Below, in pieces: positions 40,020-50,985 of a stretch of 64,000 nucleotides of DNA; the first letter of the stretch is position 1, and each line of letters opens with the position of its first letter. The stretch comes from Heterodera schachtii (Eukaryota; Nematoda; Chromadorea; Rhabditida; Heteroderidae). The translations under genes and the position numbers were made by a program. Below the pieces are notes generated by a model. The model was not told the origin of the DNA, did no database searches, and worked only from the letters and a program-made list of their open reading frames with translations. The stretch lies in NCBI GenBank assembly GCA_023374025.1, contig SIJG01000024.1, positions 505,602 to 569,601 of the forward strand. The letters run 5' to 3'.

Positions 40020-40386
40020 TCATTTTCGTTTCGTCCCTTGGCTTTGGCACCTCAATTTGGCCATTTTCCGCCTGTTCTCCTCCTCCTCGCCCTCTTCTCC
40101 ACTTTCGCTTTCCTCCTCCGATTCTTCGTTCTCTCCTCCGTCCCCACTTTTTTCCTCCTCCTCCGCCTCCAATTCGATGCCAAACTCTTTGAGGGTGAAG
40201 CCGTGCCTTTGGCGCAGTTCGGCACTTTTCATTAATTGGAATGCGAAGTCTAAGAGTGCATTCATTACTTTTTCTCTGCCATTAATCAGTGCTTAATTGC
40301 CACTAATTACCATTCCCCTCGTCGTCGTCTTTCGCCGTCGTCCCATTTTCTGTCGGCTTCTGTTCGCATTTGCCTTTATGTGCCAT
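40020..40386 (-). CDS. Small acidic protein of unknown function
   Basis: Two exons, 40386-40311 and 40273-40020, separated by a 37-base intron, encode 109 residues. The N-terminal third is polar. The middle contains a helix-like segment (MNALLDFAFQLMKSAELRQR), and the C-terminal half is a Glu/Ser/Gly-rich acidic tract followed by a short basic end (KRK). No signal peptide or membrane segment is present. No family was recognised; the acidic tail would suit a nuclear or chaperone-type protein, but that is speculation. Confidence 0.5.
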
Positions 40387-40699
40387 GTTCCAATCCTTAA
40401 ACAAATAAATTTCAGTTGATTGCGTCTTTGGCATCGCATTGGCAACTAAACAAAAGAACAAAAAGGCCCAGAATTTTGTTACGGATTCAATTCAATTTTT
40501 GTTCGTTTTGCCTCCAATTTTGTTATGTTGATGACGCTTATTTTAAGCTCGATCACATCACTGAACTGAATTTGATTACCGATTTGACCTCAGCTGACCG
40601 CTTCAATAAATTGGCGCAAATCGCAGAGGCATTGCAAATGCGAAACGAAAACAGTGGGGAGAGAGACGACAAAAAGGCATTGAACAACCACGGAAAATA

Positions 40700-41442
40700 A
40701 TTCACAATGATTTTTAGAATTTAACTAATGATCAATTAATGATCTATTGTATTATTGTTTATTAAAATGTTCATTTGAATTGAAATACCGTAGTAACGGC
40801 AATGAATCCACAAAAAAGGAATCAAATTTGACCCAAATTTTCTAAATTATATTTTTGCAAAAATGGCTAAAAGTTCCTGTTTTCTCGCACAAGAAAAAAA
40901 TTAGGAAAATTATACTGGACAAAAATTTTTGGAGCTTAAGAGTACAAAAAAAAAACTCTTATTTCCGGACAGAGTGCCAAGAGACATCCGTTTGGAGCTG
41001 GGCTATGGTAGCCGAAGACACATACACGAATACGGTAACTCACGGAAAATATAATAAAGAATTAATTAAGTATTTAAATCATTTTAAATTTTATCATTCA
41101 TTTTAATAAAATAAAAGTTCAAAAAATAACAAAAACAAAAACAACATTTGTTTCTTTTTTCGTTCTTCACCGCCTCGTTTTTGCTGTCCTTTTTTTATTC
41201 TGCCACCTGTCAACGGCTCTGATTTTTTGGGCAATTAATTGTTCAAATTGGGCATCATTCGAATGCTTTACGTCAAAGCTATTGCTAATATATAAGCGAT
41301 TTTCCGAGAATTAAAATCGAGACGAAAGCACCATAAAAAACCAACAAAATTCACGAATGGAGAATTATTTGTTAGTGCCGAGACTCTCGTGCATCACTAT
41401 GACCCAATTAAATAATTGTTACCCTAAACTTCGGCTTTTGGG
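40700..41442. other. AT-rich spacer
   Basis: No supported gene. A short open frame at 40855-41106 is AT-driven and has no motif. Confidence 0.5.
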
Positions 41443-42235
41443 ATGGCGCACAACGAAGTGCAGCAACTTGCCCAAATCCCCCCCCCCCCGGCGTCATCAG
41501 TTGGCCTGGCTTTTGCGTCACAGATTGCTTCAAGGCAAAAAATAAAAAATTTGGCGGATCGGAGAGCATTGGCCCTCCGCCGAACGTTACTCCTCTCTTT
41601 GCTCTCTCTTTTCCATTTTTCCCCGAGGGTTTTTCGGACGGATTTTAGCGCCGGCGGCGTTCGGCCGATCAATTTCTGCTGCTGATCAAAATGCATTGAA
41701 GAACAAAAAGCGGCAACAAGCGGTGGAAGCCGCCCTGGAGGACGAAAGAGTGAATTTTAATCCCACTTAAAGTTTTACTATCCAAAAAGAGCAAAAAGCT
41801 TTGTAAATTCTTTAAAATATTTTATAAAACTTTATCCATATAAAGTGAAGAATGAAAATCCAATATTTGTTTTATTTTATTTTAAATCATTAACATTTAA
41901 ATTAATTTTCATTTCTTCTGTCATCAGTCATTTTAAATGATTAAATTATATAAAATGATTTAGCACAAATTCCAAATTTTTATATCTTTACCAATTTTAT
42001 TAATAAAATCTTTTCCATACCTCGCCTTATTAAAAATTTCTTTTCAGATTTATTGGATTTGTTTATATTTATGCTGCCCTAATAATTATTGTGTTAATTG
42101 CTCAATTAGTTAATTTGTTTTGTTTTTCGTTTTGCTATGCGTTTGACTTCGCTTGGTGCCGAATTTGAGTCGGTCATTGCCGCGACGGTTTGGCATTTTT
42201 TGTAATTTAAAAAATTAATTTGTTTGAATTTTCAG

Positions 42236-43221
42236 TTCCTTTTTTTGGCCGGCGGTGCCATCAGTTTTTTGTGCTGTTTTTTCGTCACACGCACTTATTT
42301 ATGGCATAAACGGAGAATTATCATAAACAGGCTCAGAAATGAATGGAGCGAAGGTGAAAAAAACCCCACAAAATTATACTTTAAATATATTAAAAAGGTT
42401 TTTTTAATTTAGTGATTTTAATTGAATTACTATTTTTATACGTTTTTCATTTCTTGAAAAATATTTAATTAAATATTTCTTGAAAAATATTAAGAATGAA
42501 AAATTCCTCTCAAAATAAATGATTTGAATATTAATAAGTTTTAATAAATGGAGTTAAATCGCAAAAAAAAACAAGCCTATTAATTCTACCAATTAAAATT
42601 AAACATTAAAAAAATTATTAATTAATAAATATATTTTTTAAATTTTTTTAAATGTCTCAATAATTGAAAATTGTAATTTAAAATTTAAAAAAAAAACAGA
42701 TACGACGGACACGGACATTCGCATCATTCACCGGCCGCACCAGCGATCGACGCGACTGCTGCACAAATACCAATACAACCAACAGGTGAAAAGGACGAAA
42801 ATGCCAATTTAAAAATTTTAAAAAAAATGGCATTTTAAAGAATTCGCTCTAAATTTTTAGAAAATGGGCAAAAAATGGAAATAATTGACGAAAATTAAAC
42901 AAAATCCGAGACTTTCTTTTGGCGGAACTCTCGGGAACTCACCAACATATTAGTCAGAGATTCCTTTTGCTATTTTTTTTAATTTCAAATCAAATTTTGT
43001 AGTATTTAAATTATCTTTTTAATTTCAAAAATAAAATGGAAAATTTATTTAAAAAATAATAATAATTTTATTAGCTGAAAAGAGTTCCGGCGGATGAATG
43101 TGAAAACATTGGGGAGGAAAAGAGGCCAATTGCGGGCGGAGAAACGTCGTCAAATTCCACTGGCAGCGGAGGGAACAAAATTTGGGCACAATCGCCGCAG
43201 GGGAAAATCGGCAATTTTTAA
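42236..43221 (+). CDS. Small membrane protein, 3' part, family unknown
   Basis: Three exons join in frame: 42236-42353, 42700-42785 and 43075-43221. The first encodes a hydrophobic helix (FLFLAGGAISFLCCFFV) followed by a basic WHKRR stop-transfer segment. The rest is a polar tail with IIHRPHQRSTRLLHKYQYNQ and a Gly/Ser/Asn-rich C-terminus. An upstream stretch at about 42049-42160 encodes another strongly hydrophobic segment (GFVYIYAALIIIVLIAQL), and 41443-41760 holds a frame starting MAHNEVQQLAQ. Either may be 5' exons, but I could not find a junction set that keeps frame. The product would be a one- or two-pass membrane protein of unknown role. Confidence 0.5.
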
Positions 43222-43480
43222 ATTAATTTAAATTGTTTAATAAACAAAGCAAGTTGATATCAAAGTGTTTTGCAGTTGTTTTCGAGTGCGGCAGCAGCGG
43301 AACCGAAGAAACGAACAGTTCATAAAAACATGGAAAAGTGTGGGGCATCGGATGGGACGGAACGCCAAACATTGGACAGTTCAAAAATATATTTTTTTAA
43401 AATTATGAAAAGCAATAAAATGAGAGATCGTTACGAATTAAAAAAACGACAAATTATCACAAAAAACGACGATTTTTGTG

Positions 43481-46400
43481 TCATTCTTTCCAATTGGCGT
43501 CGTTGTCCAAAATTTGATGCAAAATCCATCGGAAGAGTCGTTGTCGCCGTGGCCTCAGACGGAAATTCGATCGCATCTCGTGACCGTATTCCACCAGCAT
43601 ATGGTAGAGGGTACCTAAGACAAAAACGGCACAATTTATGTAAAAAATTAGGAATTTCATTTTTTTAAAAGTGAATTTTTTTTAAATCCCTATTTTTTAA
43701 GAAAGAATAAATCCGTACCCTATCAACAAATTTACATTTTGAAAATTCGCTTTAAAAACCCACCGACTGCGACACATCGGACACGCAACACATGCACCAA
43801 ATGTTGCAACGCTGCGCTGAATCGTTCATTGCCAAAAGTGTAGTAAAAGAGGGGCCGACTGTGCGGCTTCACCAGACAGGCGGCCATCCATTGGATGAGA
43901 CCTTAAAAAGGGGGGGGGGCAATTAGGAAAATTATATTCCGAATAAATTACTCTTCAACTCCATGTCACCGCCAAAAGCACCGCAGCCCCAATTGCCGGT
44001 GGAAATGCCATGCGGTGACTCCGGGGTCTGTAGGGAAAAGCCGACGTAAGCCTGGAAAATTTAAAAAACCTTTAAACAAATTAGGAGGGAGAGGGGTGGG
44101 AATTTTGGGGTGAGCAGAAACGGGCGCACTTTATTTCCCCTCCCCCGCCGTTTTTAAAATTTCAACCTAGAAATTTTTCAAAAAAATTTTTTATGAGAAA
44201 ATTTGGAGGAGGAAAAGACATGCTCCGAGGAGAAACGACCCGCTTATAAAAGAATACACACAGTCCACCCAACAAGCAGTTGATCCTTGGTGTGCTGCTG
44301 TCCCCCTCTCCCCGTACACCTTGAGCAGCTCGCGTTTGATGGCATCCGCGTCGAATTGATCACTCCAAAAGTCCATTGTACTCCCAAAACAAAGCGCGTC
44401 GATGGCCAACAGTTCGGTGTCAATCGCACGGCCCATTGAGTCCCTAATGAAAATGGACTCCAATTAGTATTGGAATTTCTTTTTTGAATTCCCCCACCGT
44501 TTTGTGTTGTCGTCATCGTATTTCCGGTACACCCACCGCAGCGTGTCACAATAGCCCCGGTAGTCGGAGAAGCGTTCGGCGCCCAGCAAAAGAATGGCCT
44601 CGTTGTCGTCCATCTGCGAGGATAAATTCTTTTCGGTTTTACCAGTGCCCTGCAGTGTTTATAACCCACCCTTTCGCAAATCAGACAGGCAACAACCAAT
44701 TCGGGACAAATCAGAAAACGAATCTCTTCCTGAACAACGGAAATTATTTCAACAAAAAAAACCACTAAATTGGCAAAAGCAAGGAGGCAAGCAGCCCGTA
44801 GCCAGAAAAAATAACTAATTTTTGCCATTTTGGGGTCAAAATTTCAAAAAATAAGGTAAAATGGGGGGTCCAGTGGTGCTGGTGGCGCCTCCAGGAAACA
44901 TTTTTGTAACTTTAAAGCATTTTGTTAAGAAAACTAATTTAAATCCTTTTAAAAACGCCAATTTTTCATTTCGGGGGAAGGTGGGGATTTCCCACAAAAT
45001 CTGTTAATAAACGTGCACCACGGTCCCACACCCGCCTGAACTTTTTGAGATTGTGTGCCCTATTTGTAAACATATTTATTCCCTTCCCGTCCGACCAACT
45101 TGGACAGCGCCGTGGCCCAACACTCCGCCACCAATGAATTCGTTGGCAAAGTCCATTTGCGTGTGCGCGGCGCCTTCGTCCTCAATGCGCCCATCGCAAA
45201 GTGCGGTCAAATGGCCATTCAGCGGAGCACCTTTGGGACAAAACAACAAATTAATATTGCCGGCCACAAAAATGCCAATCGGGTCAAATGTTTCTCAAGG
45301 GATTGTTTGGCATTGCTCTCTCCGTCAGTGCCGTAAAATTCGTTCCATTTTAATGCACCATTTTTACACCCCCTCCCGCGGGTACAGCCCAAAACGTCGT
45401 CGGGACATAACGGCGCCGCAAAAAGATATATAAAAATTTCAAGAAAAATTTTAAGAAATTGTTTTAAAGCTTTTTTGAAACCTAGATGTCACTGAAAGTA
45501 ATTTGCTGAATCCCAAAAAAAATCGAAATTTTTTTCGAATCCACTAGGTAACTAAATTTTTTTTTTGCTATTTTTTCCAAAATTAAAAATAAAATATGCG
45601 ACGGTGTTTTGTCCTGCTCCCCCCCCCCCCCCCCCGCCTTCGTCCGCTCACTTTTCCATCCGTTCGGCAACCGTTCCACGGCTTGACGAATAAAGGACAA
45701 AGTGCCGATGGGCGGACAATGTTTGATTTGGGCAAAATAATGAAGCAAAAATTTGAGTTTTTCAACCGCCCGATGAGTGTTCAAATGGAAAAGTCTGAAG
45801 ATGGAAAGGATTTAACGAATGATTCTTTTTAAATTTAAACCAACGCATTGAAATCAAAGCGCGGAAAGCGTCGGCCTTTGTGCCCAAATTCGGCCGGAAA
45901 AGTGCAAAAGAACGCATTGGCCAATAGAACAGACGCCTGGTGACGGTTCAGTGTCAGGGAGCCTAAAATTATATTTTTGAATTTTATTGGAAAGGCTTTT
46001 TGATTTAGAATGATTAGTAATGAAAATAATTCGGCAACCATTTTTTGCTTTCAGCAACATTCGGATGGGTCGACGAATGCAATGGGGCAATTCAAGTGCC
46101 AATTTGGCGATGAAAGGCAGAATTTCACTAAAATATACCATAAAATGCAACGCAATAATTCGCCATGAAATTCCGATTTTGCCCGCAAAATTCCGTTCTT
46201 TACCAAAATCGTTCCCACGATTTTATATAAACAAATAAATAAATAAGAATAAAAATACCACCTCAGCAATCGGTTGCCGTACCATCCCGTGTCAATCAGT
46301 GCTCGGAGAGCGGAAAAGTCCGTCTTCTTCCAACCACCGTTTTCAGTCATCGCATAGGAAAGGACGTGACTCTTGAAATGGAATTTAAGCTTTTGCTTGC

Positions 46401-47128
46401 TTTTCCCTGAACAACTAACTCACTGTGAAGTCGTGGAAAGTCAACGAGGGACCAGCAGAGACAATGCCATTGAGAGCAACTGAAGAATAATCAAATATTT
46501 ATTAAATTTCAAACCAAATAAAAGTCTAGGAAAAATGGGTAGTTTCTCCTGTTTTGAAGGCACACCTCATTTTTTTTAAATTGCAACATAATAGACCTAT
46601 TTTTGAGGCAAAAAAGCAACAATCTACGCCAAAATTTCCTCAAATGCATCGACGTTACGTCGCTTACAGCCCTCGCACCAAAGAAACTCGCATAAATACG
46701 AGTCCAATATGTTGCCATCTTTTTAAAAAAAGTGGGGTGTGCCTTCAAAACAGGAAAGTACCAAATGAAATTGTAACATTTGTAAGTTCCTTCGCGTCAG
46801 CATTTAAAATAAATAAAATGAACCCAAAAATTTGTTTTATTTTTGGCTTCGCACTTGTAATTGCACTCCATCGCTTCTCGTCATAGCAGGGCAAAGTCAC
46901 GTGAATGGCCGGGTTGAAAAGCTCTGAAATGTTAGCGTTGGCCGAAGCGAACGCTTTTGGCACCGGAAACTGTTGTTGTCGCTGATCGGCACCAGAAAAA
47001 GGCCAACGGCAGAGGAAGAAATCGGAGGAAGTGGCGCAATCGCGCAACGGTGGAGGACCAGCAAAAACAGACGAAGAAGAAGAGGCAAATGACTGATCAT
47101 CAGCGGAAGGGGGGATAAAAGGCAGCAT
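43481..47128 (-). CDS. parg: Poly(ADP-ribose) glycohydrolase (PARG)
   Basis: Hydrolyses poly(ADP-ribose) chains after DNA damage signalling. The ATG at 47128 follows a CTTAG acceptor. Exon 1 (to about 46855) is Ser/Pro-rich and then has [16 protein letters not shown], matching the start of the PARG catalytic region. The helical part follows at 46479-46425, 46370-46262, about 46141-46055 and 45962-45837 ([11 protein letters not shown]). The macrodomain has [17 protein letters not shown] at about 45170-45110 joined to [16 protein letters not shown] at about 44735-44685, giving the PARG signature GGG(x)nQEE with both catalytic Glu. Then come [27 protein letters not shown] and [12 protein letters not shown] at about 44010-43970, and a C-terminal [18 protein letters not shown] segment. 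The stop is at 43481-43483. An inverted-repeat element sits in the first intron. Confidence 0.92.
46542..46757. mobile_element. MITE in the first intron of PARG
   Basis: Inverted ends of about 38 bases share CCTGTTTTGAAGGCACACC and a long T/A run. The left arm starts at 46542 and the right arm ends at 46757. GTA occurs directly on both sides (46539-46541 and 46758-46760) and may be the target duplication. No coding capacity. Confidence 0.75.
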
Positions 47129-48278
47129 TTGGTGTTGACTGATAGAGCCTAAGAAAATTGCAAAGAAATGGACAAAATTGGGGCATTGGCCTCTGGTACT
47201 TTGGCTGTTGGGGACGCCCCGAAAAAATTCCAAGGGATTTTCGGGGTTGCTAATCAGAAACCTGTTTCAACTACATAATTCTAAATCTCTACAAAAGAAT
47301 CCCGCTACACTTGGGATTTTTTCGGTGGCCCCCAACAGAAAAGTGCCGCAAAAACGTATTGGGCAGGGCTCCCAGATGTGAGGCTTTAGCCTCATTTTGT
47401 GGTTTTTTGATAGGTCAATGAGGTTTTTTTTTTGAAATGAGGCTTTTTGTGGTTTTTTGAGAAATTTTGAGGCTTTTTGTGGTTTTTTGAGAAATTTTGA
47501 AGATTTTTGAGGTTCTAGGGGAAAATTCGTCAGATTTTTTAAATTTTGATTAATTTGATAAGTTGGCATAATGTCTGACAATTATTTAATTTGAATTTTG
47601 GTTTATTAATAGGGAAGCAACTTTTAGTGAAAAAACTTTTTTTTTGCTTAATTGTTTTGAAGAAAGGAGCTCAAAAAACGCATTTCTGCATTAAAAATTT
47701 TCGATTCTGATGTCACTATCGGTCACTAGAAATCACTATTTTGTCGACTTCGTCACTAAAATAGTTAAAAATCACTATTTTGGCATTTTGTCACTATTTT
47801 GACATTTTTTGGAAAATTTCTCAACAAAAATGTAACAAAAACGAAAAATACACCCCTAAGAATCGACTTATAAAATTTCAGAAAAATACACCCCTAAAAA
47901 CAGACCCAAAAATTTTCAAAAATCCACTCCTAAGAAATGAAAAAATTTTCTCAAAAATTCTTCCACCAAATTTTTTTTTCTTGACAAATTTTGATTTAAA
48001 AAGTTAAATAGTTGCTAACAGAATTTTATAGTACTATTTCAGTACTTTTTGCACCTAGAAATCCGTTCTCTATTTATCACGACCCATATGTCATTTTATT
48101 AATATATCAAACGTATATATGTATACAACGACGATGAATATGAATGAGATTTCACAAATATCGAACAAGCGAAGCACAATATATTAGTGGGCATACAATT
48201 ATAATACAGGGCAAAAATGAGGGAGGGATCTCAAAAGTAACCTATTTGGTTTGTTGTACCATTTTTCTTCCTATTTTC
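47129..48278. other. Repeat-rich spacer
   Basis: The block at about 47375-47525 has repeated GAGGCTTTTTGTGGTTTTTT units and resembles the left part of the element at 58701-59385. The block at 47705-47810 has repeated TCACTA(T)TTTTG units. No gene was seen. Confidence 0.6.
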
Positions 48279-48631
48279 TTAGCGGTTGATGCTGTAGTGC
48301 ACCACTACCTGAACAATGGGCTGGGGGGGAACGGCGGCGGCTGCGGCGGCTTCCTTCTTGTTCTTCTTCTTCTTCTTGCCCTTCTTCTTCTTGCATTTCT
48401 TGTCCTCCTATCAATTAAATATAAAAATGATTTTTTTCAATAAATGTGAATTTTTGTGAAAAATGAATTCTCGACTTTTGGTTCGAAATATGGTGCAAAA
48501 TTTCAAAATATTTTGTTTACAAAAAAGTTTTGACCAAAAATCAAATTTAGGAATTCCAAAAAAGCGCAGCTTACCGTGCCGGCACAGCCGAGCATCGCAC
48601 CGGCAGCAGCGATGAATATGTAAGTGGCCAT
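48279..48631 (-). CDS. Tandem family copy A: 61-residue Ala/Lys-rich protein
   Basis: Two exons, 48631-48575 and 48407-48279. Exon 1 encodes MATYIFIAAAGAMLGCAGT, a short hydrophobic Ala-rich leader. Exon 2 starts EDKKCKKKKG, continues with a Lys tract, a six-Ala run and a hydrophobic C-terminus (PIVQVVVHYSINR). No known domain. The leader may be a signal peptide or a membrane-active helix. Its intron and splice donor are almost identical to those of the two neighbouring copies. A TATAAAAGGAA box lies about 80 bases upstream of the ATG. Function unknown; it could be a secreted effector-like peptide, but nothing here proves it. Confidence 0.6.
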
Positions 48632-48703
48632 TGCGTTGCGTTGCGCACTGAAGCGGTTCGTTGGTTGGGGGAAAAATGAAGCGAACCTGAGAGAAACACA
48701 TTC

Positions 48704-48714
48704 CTTTTATACAC
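48704..48714 (-). promoter_or_regulatory. TATA box of copy A
   Basis: On the - strand the sequence reads TATAAAAGGAA, about 80 bases before the ATG at 48631. The same box followed by a GCGCACTGAAG(C/T) leader-like segment is found at about 51676-51687. Confidence 0.55.
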
Positions 48715-49082
48715 ATCTGATGCCGCTTGAAGGCAAACGCAAAAAATTTTAAAAAATGAAAAGGGAAAAGCTGGAAGGCAATGCATAATGAATTGCAAAT
48801 TAAAAATTTTTTGAAAAATTTTGAGATTTTTAAACTCTGGCGCCAAAAAAACCATTTTGCCGGGAACCGCTCACTTCGGCGCCGACCTTTCGGCGCCGTT
48901 GCTAATAACTTTTCTCATCATTAACTAATTAATATTTTTGATATCATTCGATAGCTCTTAACGTTCTCTAATTAGCCTGCAAAATTTCAAAAATTTTTGT
49001 CAGTTTACAAAAAAGTTATGACCAAAAAACCTCAAAAATAGACTTTTTCATGGCTTTTTCGGCGCCGTTTGCCATAACTTTT

Positions 49083-49800
49083 TTACATTGCATGATTTAT
49101 ATCTATTTTGACATAAATGATAAGTTGTTGACACCCCACCTTCTTCTCCGCCTTCTCCTTCTTCTTGCCCTTCTTCTCCTTCGTCCTGCGCGTGCTGCGC
49201 CTCCGGTGCTTCTCCTTCTTGCCGCTGCCGCCGCCGCTCCTCCCCGCCCGCTTGTTGCGCTTCTCCTCCTTTTTGCCCGCCGCTGCTGCCGGTGGTGTTG
49301 GCGCTGGTGGTGCTGCCGGTGGTGGTGGCGCTGGTGCTGCTGCCGGTGGTGCTGGTGGTGGTGGTGCTGCTGCAGCCGCCAGCACGCGTTGGCCGGCCAG
49401 CTGAAAATATTGATTTGCTTAAACTTTTCTCATTATCAACTAAATTAAACATTAAAACGATTTTTTTCAATAAATGTAAATTTTTGTGAAAAATGAATTC
49501 TCGACTTTTGGTTCGAAATATGGTGCAAAATTTCAATATATTTTCTGTTTACAAAAAAGTTTTGACAAAAAATCAAATTTAGGAATTCCAAAAAAGCGCA
49601 GCTTACCGTGCCGGCCCAACCGAGCAGCGCACTAGCCCCGCTTGGGGTGGGGGGGTGGCGGCCCCTCCACTCCCTTTCCTCCCCTTTCCCTTCTTGTCCT
49701 TCTTCTTGTGCCTGCTGCTGATGCTGCCAGCCTTCTTCTCTTCCTTCTTGTTGTCCTTCGCTTGTCGTCGAGCAGCGGGCGATGTCCGTTTGCCAGGCAT
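49083..49800 (-). CDS. Tandem family copy B: Ala/Pro- and Lys/Arg-rich protein, frame problem
   Basis: Exon 1 at 49800-49607 starts MPGKRTSPAARRQAKDNKKE and is Lys-rich. It ends at the same GGCACG|GTAAGC donor as copies A and C. Exon 2 starts at 49400 with LAGQRVLAAAAAPPPPAPP in the frame shared with copy C, followed by Ala/Pro repeats and a Lys/Arg/Ser/Gly tract. Joined directly, the two exons are one base out of phase, so exon 2 would be read in another open frame rich in Arg and His. A C-run near 49648-49658 is a natural place for an indel. It may be a chimera, a mis-sequenced gene or a decayed copy. Function unknown. Confidence 0.45.
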
Positions 49801-49851
49801 ACTGAAAGGAATGAGGATTTTGAAATGCAATTTGAAAAAAAGGAACAATAA

Positions 49852-49960
49852 TTAATGGGTAGGGCTCGAACTTATATAGACTAAAAAACGCGAAATATGG
49901 ACATAAAATATGGACTAAAAATGCCCGAAATATGGACTAAAAAGCTCAAAAATAGCCAAA
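49852..49960. repeat. Direct repeat, copy 1 (ATGGACTAAAAA-rich)
   Basis: About 108 bases starting TTAATGGGTAGGGCTCGAAC and containing several AAATATGGACTAAAAA units. An almost identical copy lies at 50308-50416, 456 bases away. Confidence 0.85.
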
Positions 49961-50307
49961 TATCGACCAAAATATGGATTAAAAACTGCAAAATATATAT
50001 TGTAAAGCCTCAAAAATTCCTAAAAAGGATTATATATTCAATATTTGCTTAAATAAACTGAAAAAGTACAATAAACAACCAAAAAATGGATTTAAAAACT
50101 TAAAAATGCAAATTTTTATCGTCGTCCATTGTGTAAAAAATACTTCCAAGTTTGCCAAAATTTTGAAAAGAATTATCATTTTAAAAAAAAGTTCGCAAAA
50201 AATTGCGAAAATATTTATTAAAAATGCCAAAATGACCAATGAAAACTCAAAATTTTTTGTATTTTTGTTCGTGTAATTTTTAAAAATTTCCAAAAAGTCT
50301 ATCTAAT

Positions 50308-50416
50308 TAATGGGTAGGGCTCGAACTTATATAGACTAAAAAACGCGAAATATGGACATAAAATATGGACTAAAAATGCCCGAAATATGGACTAAAAAGC
50401 TCAAAAATAGCCAAAA
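50308..50416. repeat. Direct repeat, copy 2 (ATGGACTAAAAA-rich)
   Basis: Second copy of the unit at 49852-49960. It overlaps the 3' end of family copy C, so the last residues and stop codon of that gene come from repeat sequence. Confidence 0.85.
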
Positions 50417-50985
50417 ATGGCCAAAATATGGACTAAAAACATAAAAATGGCGAAATATGGATTTATTTCCGAAAACCCCCAAAACATGGATTTATTACCA
50501 AAAACAGCGGCGGCGTCCTTCTTCTTGTCCTTCTTCCCGCTCTTATCCTTCTTGTCGTTCTTCCCGTGCTTGTCCTTCTTGCTGCCGCCGCCGCCGCTCC
50601 TCCCAGCCCTCTTGCGATTCTCCTTTTTGCCCGCCGCTGCTGCCGGTGGTGGTGCTGCTGCGGGTGGTGCTGCTGCTGCTGCAAGCATCCGTTCACCGGC
50701 GGCCTGAAAATATCGATCTGCTAAAACTTTTCTCATTATCAACTAAATTAAAATATTAAAAAGATTTTTTTCAATAAATGTAAATTTTTGTGGAAAATGA
50801 ATTCTCGCCTTTTGGTTCGAAATATGGTGCAAAATTTCAAAATATTTGTTTACAAAAAAATTTTGACCAAAAATCAAATTTAGGAAAATAAAGGATCTTT
50901 ATTTTTTAGTTCCAAAAAAAGCGCAGCTTACCGTGGCTGCCCCACCGAGCACAGCAGCAGCAGCGGTGTGTAGGTAACTGGCCAT
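50401..50985 (-). CDS. Tandem family copy C: Ala/Pro/Lys-rich protein
   Basis: Exon 1 at 50985-50932 encodes MASYLHTAAAAVLGGAAT, parallel to the leader of copy A. Exon 2 at 50703-50401 begins AAGERMLAAAAAPPAAAPPP, then has a GKKENRKRAGRSGGGG stretch, a Lys/Asp/Gly tract and DAAAVFGNKS. Both exons are in phase, giving 118 residues. The last 30 or so residues are hydrophobic (INPYFAIFMFLVHILAIFGY) and are encoded by the dispersed ATGGACTAAAAA repeat, so the original stop may have been lost. Function unknown. Confidence 0.55.

Noticed and set aside
40416..40700. + strand open frame containing LDHITELNLITDLTSADRFN
   Set aside because: Looks partly coding and follows a plausible acceptor at 40549, but no upstream exon or family could be identified, so it was not listed as a gene.
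43270..43668. 132-residue + strand open frame
   Set aside because: It lies opposite the last PARG exon and 3' region; the - strand has clear PARG sequence and the + product has no motif.
47260..47810. Possible tandem-repeat protein from GAGGCTTTTTGTGG units
   Set aside because: The repeat matches the left arm of the hAT-like element at 58.7 kb and sits between genes, so it is treated as mobile-element remnant.
49048..49536. Open frame rich in Ser/Thr/Gly then Glu/Gly across copy B
   Set aside because: It is a different frame of the same repeat; the Ala/Pro/Lys frame is shared with copy C and is the better candidate.
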